Source of the DNA: Bacillota bacterium
Lineage (GTDB): Bacteria > Bacillota > Clostridia > Oscillospirales > Ruminococcaceae
NCBI GenBank assembly: GCA_023395435.1
Contig: JAEWZG010000100.1
Span: forward strand, 1 to 16,622
Direction: 5' to 3'
DNA length: 16,622 nt
How positions within the stretch are numbered: position 1 is the stretch's first letter; each line of letters begins with the position of its first letter. Of this stretch, positions 12,222-16,622 are shown in pieces. Made by a program: the position numbers and the translations under genes. The notes beneath the pieces are model-generated. The model ran no database searches and had not been told where the DNA came from. It was given only the letters and a program-made list of their open reading frames with translations.

Positions 12222-12881
12222 GTGGCAGATAGTTTATTGAGCGCAAAGGAGCGCGTACAGATAAGAACGTATAATTCAGTCGGTCTCACAAATGAGGAGA
12301 TTGCTGAGAAGGTCGGAGTTACTATTCGTGATGTCGAGATAGAAATACAGAGGCAGGGACTTAAAGAACATGTCAGAGACATTCCGCAACCGCATGCTTT
12401 TGTAAAGCCTAAAGCCCCTGAACACTTTGCAGAAGAACCTAAAGAAAACAAGCCTAAACGTCAAGCACCTGGTTTATGGTCGGGAGAAAGCGGCGAGAGA
12501 CTTAAAGCGCTATTTCTTGAAGGTAAATCCGTAAGCGAGATTGCAGAAATTCTCGGGTTAACAAGCAAGCAAGTATCGCAGGGCATTTACAATCAGAAAA
12601 AGAAGTGGGGCAATATTTCAGATTTGACAGAAAAGCCGGAGCCTAAGAAAAAGGCTGCAACAGTAAACCCAGAGTTTGAAGAAGCTGTCAAACCTATGTT
12701 TGATTCTGTAAAGAAGCCTGTTGAAGCTGCGAAGAAGTATAAGGTTCCTCAGACCATTATCGAAATGGCTAGAGATCAACTCAATTTGTATGAGATACAG
12801 TACAAGCAAATAAAGAACACGTATGAGGATCTCATCAGCAAAATTGAGGACCTGGAAGAATTCATTAAGGAGTGTGAATAG
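12222..12881 (+). CDS. Multi-helix-turn-helix phage protein with coiled-coil tail
   Basis: I use the GTG at 12222, because GGAG (12209-12212) directly abuts the in-frame ATG at 12213 but is 9 bases from the GTG. The 219-residue product has a sigma-like HTH (about 6-45, 'LTNEEIAEKVGVTIRDVEIE'), a basic Pro/Lys-rich linker, a second HTH (about 88-130, 'GKSVSEIAEILGLTSKQVSQ') and another Lys/Pro linker. A third possible helical pair (157-186, 'PVEAAKKYKVPQTIIEMARD') and a charged coiled coil (187-217) follow. Repeated HTH modules suggest a DNA-binding regulator or replication-associated protein. It opens the replication half of the operon; no named family is recognised. Confidence 0.65.
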   Translation: MADSLLSAKERVQIRTYNSVGLTNEEIAEKVGVTIRDVEIEIQRQGLKEHVRDIPQPHAFVKPKAPEHFAEEPKENKPKRQAPGLWSGESGERLKALFLEGKSVSEIAEILGLTSKQVSQGIYNQKKKWGNISDLTEKPEPKKKAATVNPEFEEAVKPMFDSVKKPVEAAKKYKVPQTIIEMARDQLNLYEIQYKQIKNTYEDLISKIEDLEEFIKECE

Positions 12882-12884
12882 TAA

Positions 12885-13049
12885 ATGGAACTAAAATTTA
12901 AACTACTCAAAGAAACTAAAACATGTTATCGCTTTGAGCATAAAGAGGGCGCAAACTTTATCACCCTATACCTGAAGAAAGCAGAAGTTGAAAAGGCAGG
13001 AATTAACGCAAACAACGGAATTGTCGTACATATTGAGGAGGATAAATAA
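12885..13049 (+). CDS. Small phage protein (54 residues) ahead of the recombination block
   Basis: An ATG at 12885, three bases after the previous stop, opens 'MELKFKLLKETKTCYRFEHK' followed by 'NFITLYLKKAEVEKAG' and 'GIVVHIEED'. Small proteins with this strand pattern (K-x-T-x-x-x-x-R-F then a T-L-Y-L/I-x-K motif) recur just upstream of DUF2800/DUF2815 genes in Firmicute phages; function unknown. The next ATG follows its TAA directly, with GAGGAGG in its last codons. Confidence 0.6.
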   Translation: MELKFKLLKETKTCYRFEHKEGANFITLYLKKAEVEKAGINANNGIVVHIEEDK

Positions 13050-13562
13050 ATGAATTTCAAAATCACAGTAGAAACCAACGACCTCGCAGGTGTTGAGGCG
13101 ATTGTCAATCAGCTTCACGCTCTTGAATTGCAGGGTGCTCAAACAGATAAGAAGCTTACTGCTTCCGCTGCCGAAGTTATCCAAGCAACCACAGAGCAGA
13201 TATACCCACCTGTTCAGCAACCACCAGTAACACCGGTACAGCAACCTGAAAGTGGAATGACTTTCTATCCTGAACAGCAGGCACCGATACAGCAGATGCC
13301 TATACAAGCACCGATTCAGCAACCTATCCAGCAGGCTCCTATTCAGACTGTACCCGTTCAGCAACAGCCTACATATACAATGCAGGAACTCAGCCTCGCA
13401 ACAAGACCTATCGTTGAGGCAGGCAGACAGCATGAAGTCCTTAACCTCTTGCACAGCTTCAAGAAAGCTGACGGCTCACCGGTACAGACAATTATGGATA
13501 TGCCTGTTGAGCAATATGGTGCACTCGCACAGGGTATCAGACAGTTAGGAGGCAAGATATAA
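13050..13562 (+). CDS. Phage protein with Pro/Gln-rich linker
   Basis: The 170-residue protein has an N-terminal alpha/beta part (1-50), a low-complexity Pro/Gln linker (about 52-107) built of repeats such as APIQQ and VQQP, and a C-terminal helical module (117-170, 'RPIVEAGRQHEVLNLLHSFK' to 'QYGALAQGIRQLGGKI'). That last module recurs in phage proteins encoded near recombination genes. The ribosome site GAGGAGG lies in the preceding gene's end. The linker may tether a folded domain to DNA or to a partner; the DUF2815 ssDNA-binding protein in this operon has a similar tail. No enzyme motif is seen. Confidence 0.65.
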   Translation: MNFKITVETNDLAGVEAIVNQLHALELQGAQTDKKLTASAAEVIQATTEQIYPPVQQPPVTPVQQPESGMTFYPEQQAPIQQMPIQAPIQQPIQQAPIQTVPVQQQPTYTMQELSLATRPIVEAGRQHEVLNLLHSFKKADGSPVQTIMDMPVEQYGALAQGIRQLGGKI

Positions 13563-13867
13563 TGATAAATCCCAAAATCACTATCGACGCCACAATGTAC
13601 TTTGAAATTTCAAACAGTGAAATGTACGGGGGCATAAACTCTGTAGGCTATAGCTCAGTTAAATTCGGGGGCATAGGTGATATATCTTCTCTTGACGACG
13701 CCTTCGTAGATAGACAAAATAAACGAACTGCGGACATGCTATCCGTCTCAGAAAATGATGTTAAATTGATTTCGGAAGAAGAATACACACAGGCAACAGA
13801 AGAGGACGAATCCGATGAATATGATGATGAGCCGGTTGAATATGACGATTACGGGGAGGATGAATAA
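13562..13867 (+). CDS. Hypothetical phage protein with acidic tail
   Basis: The 101-residue product begins 'MINPKITIDATMYFEISNSE', has a Gly-rich middle with two 'GGI' turns, and ends in a strongly acidic stretch (about 74-101) of Glu, Asp and Tyr. Such a tail could mimic DNA or bind a basic partner. It shares single bases with both neighbours' stop and start codons (TAATG), so it is translated with the nuclease that follows. I recognise no family. Confidence 0.55.
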   Translation: MINPKITIDATMYFEISNSEMYGGINSVGYSSVKFGGIGDISSLDDAFVDRQNKRTADMLSVSENDVKLISEEEYTQATEEDESDEYDDEPVEYDDYGEDE

Positions 13868-15015
13868 TGCCAGGAATACACGCACTTCTCTCTGCATCAG
13901 CGGCTAAACGGTGGCTTAATTGCCCACCGTCTGCACAGCTGACAGCGGATATGCCGGAACAGCAATCAACCTATGCAGAAGAAGGTACACTCGCCCACGA
14001 ATTATGTGAACTAAAAGCCCGTAAGAAGTTCGAGGCAATGAAGAAATCTGAATACGATAAACGTCTTAAAGTCATTAAAGCTAATGAATTATATCAGCCA
14101 GAAATGGAAAGCTGTTCAGACGCTTATCTTGATTATATTCTCAGTGTTGCACATGCTTATAAATCTAAGCCTTACGTTGTAATTGAAAAGCGACTTGACT
14201 TCTCGAATATCGTTCCTGAAGGCTTCGGTACCGGCGACTGTATTTTAATTGTCGGCTGCGATTTACATATATTCGACTATAAACATGGAAAAGGCGTGCC
14301 AGTATCAGCTGAAGATAACCCACAAATGAGATTATACGCACTGGGTGCATTAAACGAATACAGCTTCCTATTTCCTATCAAAAACGTGATAATGCACATC
14401 GTCCAGCCTCGACTAGATAATTTCTCAGAAGAGCAGATTACAAAAGTTAACTTAGCTATCTGGGCCGATCGAATTAAGCCAATAGCTGAACAGGCTATTA
14501 AAGGTGAAGGAGAATTTCAGTGCGGAGACTGGTGCAGATTCTGTAAGGCAAAAGCAACATGCAGAGCACGGGCAGACAGCTTTAAACCACTTGAAGCATT
14601 CGGACAAGCTTTACCACCTTTAATAGATAACCAGCAAGTTGGAGATATTCTTAAAATTGCAGAAAACCTTAAAACCTGGGTGTCTGACCTCGAAGAATAC
14701 GCACTCGCTGAGTTACTACTCGGTAACGCTGTACCTGGCTGGAAAGCTGTTGAGGGCAGAAGCAACAGAGCATTTACTGATATTGACAAGGCCTTTGACA
14801 CTCTTAAGACTAACGGCTTTGATGAAGCACTTCTCTATGAGAGAAAACCTATTACCCTGACTAACGCTGAAAAGCTCGTCGGTAAAAAGCAATTTACTGA
14901 GCTTGTAGGTGATTACATAAATAAGCCACAGGGCAAGCCTACACTCGCCCCGGAAAGCGACAAGCGTGAACCGTTTAAACGGAATATCGAAGAAATGTTT
15001 GGAGGAAACGAATAA
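13867..15015 (+). CDS. DUF2800 protein: Cas4/RecB-like PD-(D/E)XK nuclease
   Basis: The 382-residue protein opens with 'HALLSASAAKRWLNCPPSAQ', an N-terminal signature of DUF2800. It carries the nuclease motifs of the RecB/Cas4 superfamily: 'EEGTLAHELCE' (38-48) with H44, 'GTGDCILIV' with D124, 'IFDYKHGKG' with D137 and K139, and 'QMRLYALG' with Q153 and Y157. Cysteine C19 together with 'CGDWCRFCKAKATC' (219-232) suits the 4Fe-4S cluster of Cas4- and AddB-type nucleases. It probably resects or processes DNA ends during phage recombination, paired with the DUF2815 single-strand-binding protein encoded next. The C-terminal third (about 245-382) has no motif I recognise. Adjacent genes share stop/start bases. 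Confidence 0.9.
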   Translation: MPGIHALLSASAAKRWLNCPPSAQLTADMPEQQSTYAEEGTLAHELCELKARKKFEAMKKSEYDKRLKVIKANELYQPEMESCSDAYLDYILSVAHAYKSKPYVVIEKRLDFSNIVPEGFGTGDCILIVGCDLHIFDYKHGKGVPVSAEDNPQMRLYALGALNEYSFLFPIKNVIMHIVQPRLDNFSEEQITKVNLAIWADRIKPIAEQAIKGEGEFQCGDWCRFCKAKATCRARADSFKPLEAFGQALPPLIDNQQVGDILKIAENLKTWVSDLEEYALAELLLGNAVPGWKAVEGRSNRAFTDIDKAFDTLKTNGFDEALLYERKPITLTNAEKLVGKKQFTELVGDYINKPQGKPTLAPESDKREPFKRNIEEMFGGNE

Positions 15016-15662
15016 TGAATGAAACAACAATGACAACCGGAAGAGCTCGCCTCTCATATGAACACCTTTTTAAGCCTTATGCGCATCAGCCTGGCCAGGA
15101 TGAAAAGTATTCAGTTACGATATTGATACCTAAGTCAGACGTTGCAACAAAGCAGAGAATTGACTTTGCTATCGCTGCCGCAACTAATCTCGGCGTAAGC
15201 AAGTGCTGGAATGGAGCTAAGCCTCCTGTAGTGGCTAACCCGGTTTATGACGGCGACGGAGTAAGGCCAAATGGTGACGCATTCGGTGATGAATGTAAAA
15301 ATCACTGGGTATTCACTGCATCCAGCAAGACAGCTCCTCAGATTGTAGATACGGGACTTAACCCAATAATTGACCAATCACAGGTTTACAGCGGAATCTA
15401 CGCAAGAGTATCAGTTAACTTCTTCCCTTATAACTCTAATGGCAAGCGCGGTGTTGGCTGTGGTCTTAACGCTGTTCAGAAGCTTGAAGATGGGGAGCCA
15501 CTCGGTGGACGTGTATCAGTTGAGGAGGCTTTCGGTGCAACTCCTGCACAGCCGCAGTATCAGCAACCTGTTCAGCAATATGCACAGCCACAATATCAGC
15601 AACCAGCTCCACAGCAATACATTCAACCAACAATTAACCCACTTACTGGCCTGCCTTATTAA
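15015..15662 (+). CDS. DUF2815: phage single-stranded-DNA-binding protein
   Basis: The 215-residue protein has the DUF2815 core: 'RARLSYEHLFKPY' (10-22), 'KYSVTILIPKSD' (31-42), 'DGDGVRPNGDAF' (79-90), 'HWVFTASS' (97-104) and 'VYSGIYARVSVNFFPYN' (124-140). The family adopts a gp2.5/OB-like fold and coats single strands during phage replication and recombination. A Pro/Gln/Tyr-rich tail (about 177-206, repeats of QPQYQQP) ends in 'INPLTGLPY'. It starts inside the nuclease stop codon, and its own stop lies in a hairpin before the polymerase gene. Unlike host SSB, its tail is not acidic. Confidence 0.88.
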   Translation: MNETTMTTGRARLSYEHLFKPYAHQPGQDEKYSVTILIPKSDVATKQRIDFAIAAATNLGVSKCWNGAKPPVVANPVYDGDGVRPNGDAFGDECKNHWVFTASSKTAPQIVDTGLNPIIDQSQVYSGIYARVSVNFFPYNSNGKRGVGCGLNAVQKLEDGEPLGGRVSVEEAFGATPAQPQYQQPVQQYAQPQYQQPAPQQYIQPTINPLTGLPY

Positions 15663-15669
15663 AGGCAGG
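15650..15669 (+). promoter_or_regulatory. Hairpin spanning the DUF2815 stop and the polymerase ribosome site
   Basis: CCTGCCTT (15650-15657) pairs perfectly with AAGGCAGG (15662-15669) around four bases, and the DUF2815 TAA (15660-15662) lies in it. The 3' strand contains part of the AGGCAGGTGG ribosome site of the polymerase GTG start at 15678. Translation of the upstream gene would melt it, so the polymerase is probably translationally coupled. Confidence 0.6.
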
Positions 15670-15677
15670 TGGGTTTA

Positions 15678-16622
15678 GTGAAACACCTGTCAATCGACAT
15701 TGAAACCTATTCATCGGTAGACATAAAAAAATCGGGACTCTATAAATACGTAGAGTCCCCAGATTTTCAAATACTTTTATTTGCTTATTCAGTTGACTTC
15801 CAACCAGTTCAGATTATTGATCTAACAAAAGGCGAATTAATACCAAGAGACATATGCATAGCAATGACCGACGATTTAATTATTAAGCACGCTTATAATG
15901 CACCTTTCGAGTGGTATTGTTTATCTAAATACTTGGGGCTTACTAATAATAGGCTTGACCGCTGGGGCGATTATCACCCTGACACGCTTACTCGCACCGA
16001 ATGGCTTAAGCAATGGCGCTGTTCAATGCTACACGGGTTATATTGTGGTTATACCGCAGGACTTGCAGCAACGGGCGAAGCTTTAGGACTTCCGCAGGAT
16101 AAAAGAAAACTCGGCACTGGTAAAGCCTTAATCAACTATTTTTGTAAACCTTGCAAGCCTACACGAGCAAACGGAAACCGAACCAGGAACCTACCGCAGC
16201 ACGACCCCGACAAATGGAATCTATTTAAGGAATACTGCATTCAGGATGTCGTCACTGAGATGGAAATTTATAAAAGGCTTTCAGTATTTCCTGTTCCTGA
16301 TCAGGTGCAGAAAGAGTGGGAGCTCGACCAGCAGATTAATGCAACAGGAATTAAAATTGATACCGACCTTGTTGAAGGTGCTTTATATTGTAGTCAGAAA
16401 ATCACCGACGAATTAATGGCCGAAGCTATTCAGATTACAGGACTTGATAATCCTAAGTCAGTAGCTCAGCTAAAAAAATGGCTTGAAGAAGAAACAGATA
16501 CCGAGATTGAATCACTTAACAAGGCTGCCCTTGCTGATATGGTTAAATGCGATAACCCCGACCATGTTCAGAGAATGCTGAAGATCCGACAGGAGCTTGG
16601 CAAAACCTCGGTTAAAAAATAT
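15678..16622 (+). CDS. Phage family A DNA polymerase, N-terminal part (3' end outside window)
   Basis: The GTG at 15678 opens 315 codons that run to the edge without a stop. The visible part is the 3'-5' proofreading exonuclease and the start of the polymerase domain. Exo I is 'SIDIETYSS' with D7 and E9, Exo II is 'AYNAPFEWY' with N74 (Glu instead of the usual Asp at 78), and Exo III is 'YCIQDV' with Y186 and D190. 'QKEWELDQQINATGIKIDTD' marks the entry to the palm-thumb region, as in phage PolA-like enzymes. Catalytic palm motifs A, B and C should follow outside the window. The protein replicates phage DNA together with DUF2800 and DUF2815. Confidence 0.92.
   Translation, partial: MKHLSIDIETYSSVDIKKSGLYKYVESPDFQILLFAYSVDFQPVQIIDLTKGELIPRDICIAMTDDLIIKHAYNAPFEWYCLSKYLGLTNNRLDRWGDYHPDTLTRTEWLKQWRCSMLHGLYCGYTAGLAATGEALGLPQDKRKLGTGKALINYFCKPCKPTRANGNRTRNLPQHDPDKWNLFKEYCIQDVVTEMEIYKRLSVFPVPDQVQKEWELDQQINATGIKIDTDLVEGALYCSQKITDELMAEAIQITGLDNPKSVAQLKKWLEEETDTEIESLNKAALADMVKCDNPDHVQRMLKIRQELGKTSVKKY

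Larger units (their letters stand above)
6392..16622. mobile_element. Prophage, left part (integrase to DNA polymerase)
   Basis: The element runs from the split tRNA end past the right edge of the window. It contains a tyrosine integrase, a CI/LexA-like repressor, divergent early control DNA, about 18 tightly packed early genes and a replication block of DUF2800, DUF2815 and family A polymerase. That order is known from temperate tailed phages of Clostridia. No terminase, capsid, tail or lysis gene is in view, so whether the prophage is complete cannot be judged. No reading frame in this part is visibly broken. Confidence 0.9.

Noticed and set aside
13203..13370. Repeats in the Pro/Gln-coding stretch as a CRISPR-like or tandem regulatory array
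   Set aside because: The units are short, in frame and of uneven length, and explained by the low-complexity linker they encode.
13867..15015. Cas4 of a CRISPR system
   Set aside because: The motifs are Cas4-like, but the N-terminus and the DUF2815 neighbour identify DUF2800. No cas1, cas2 or repeat array is present.
15370..15678. Overlapping plus-strand frame of 102 codons in DUF2815
   Set aside because: It is the shifted frame of a well-conserved gene; its repeats mirror the Pro/Gln tail.

Overview
The window looks like the chromosome of a spore-forming, low-GC Gram-positive bacterium of class Clostridia. It carries an alpha/beta-type small acid-soluble spore protein, a spore-coat-type manganese catalase and a DUF421 membrane protein. 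Ribosome binding sites are strong AGGAGG types and the host half is visibly A+T-rich. The genus cannot be fixed from this sequence. The junction with an integrated phage lies at about 6.39-6.42 kb.

Host side (1-6391). The window opens with the DNA-binding end of an AraC-type regulator and its terminator. All later host genes lie on the minus strand: an ECF sigma factor overlapping a membrane anti-sigma-like protein (417-1617), enolase (1994-3271), a 58-residue SASP with a TTG start (3498-3674), a Mn-catalase/CotJC-like protein (4046-4741), a DUF421/YetF-like protein (4854-5570), a 20-cysteine DUF326 copper-binding-type protein (5642-5986) and tRNA-Leu(CAG) (6274-6360). A decayed DUF421 fragment lies between sigma factor and enolase. 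Most transcription units are closed by clear hairpins.

Prophage side (about 6392 to beyond the window). A detached 3' end of a second, tRNA-Pro-like gene at 6392-6418 is read as one attachment site. Leftward come a tyrosine integrase, a zinc-ribbon protein with an L7/L12-like domain, and a self-cleaving CI/LexA-type repressor. A 263-bp divergent control region follows, with palindromes and a good rightward promoter. Rightward, densely packed early genes overlap by a few bases: small DNA-binding and membrane proteins, a SleB-like cell wall hydrolase, SpoVG and AbrB homologues, a multi-HTH protein, then a replication/recombination block (DUF2800 Cas4-like nuclease, DUF2815 ssDNA-binding protein, family A DNA polymerase cut by the window edge). 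No structural genes are visible; they would lie further right.

How it fits together: repressor, zinc-ribbon protein and integrase form the leftward lysogeny arm; the rightward arm first makes regulators and then the replication proteins. I see no clearly undescribed multi-gene system. The most unusual points are the SpoVG-AbrB pair and early SleB-like hydrolase in a phage of a spore former, the prophage-expressed L7/L12-like zinc-ribbon protein, a probable non-AUG (ATA) start on the first early gene, and a long structured early leader.
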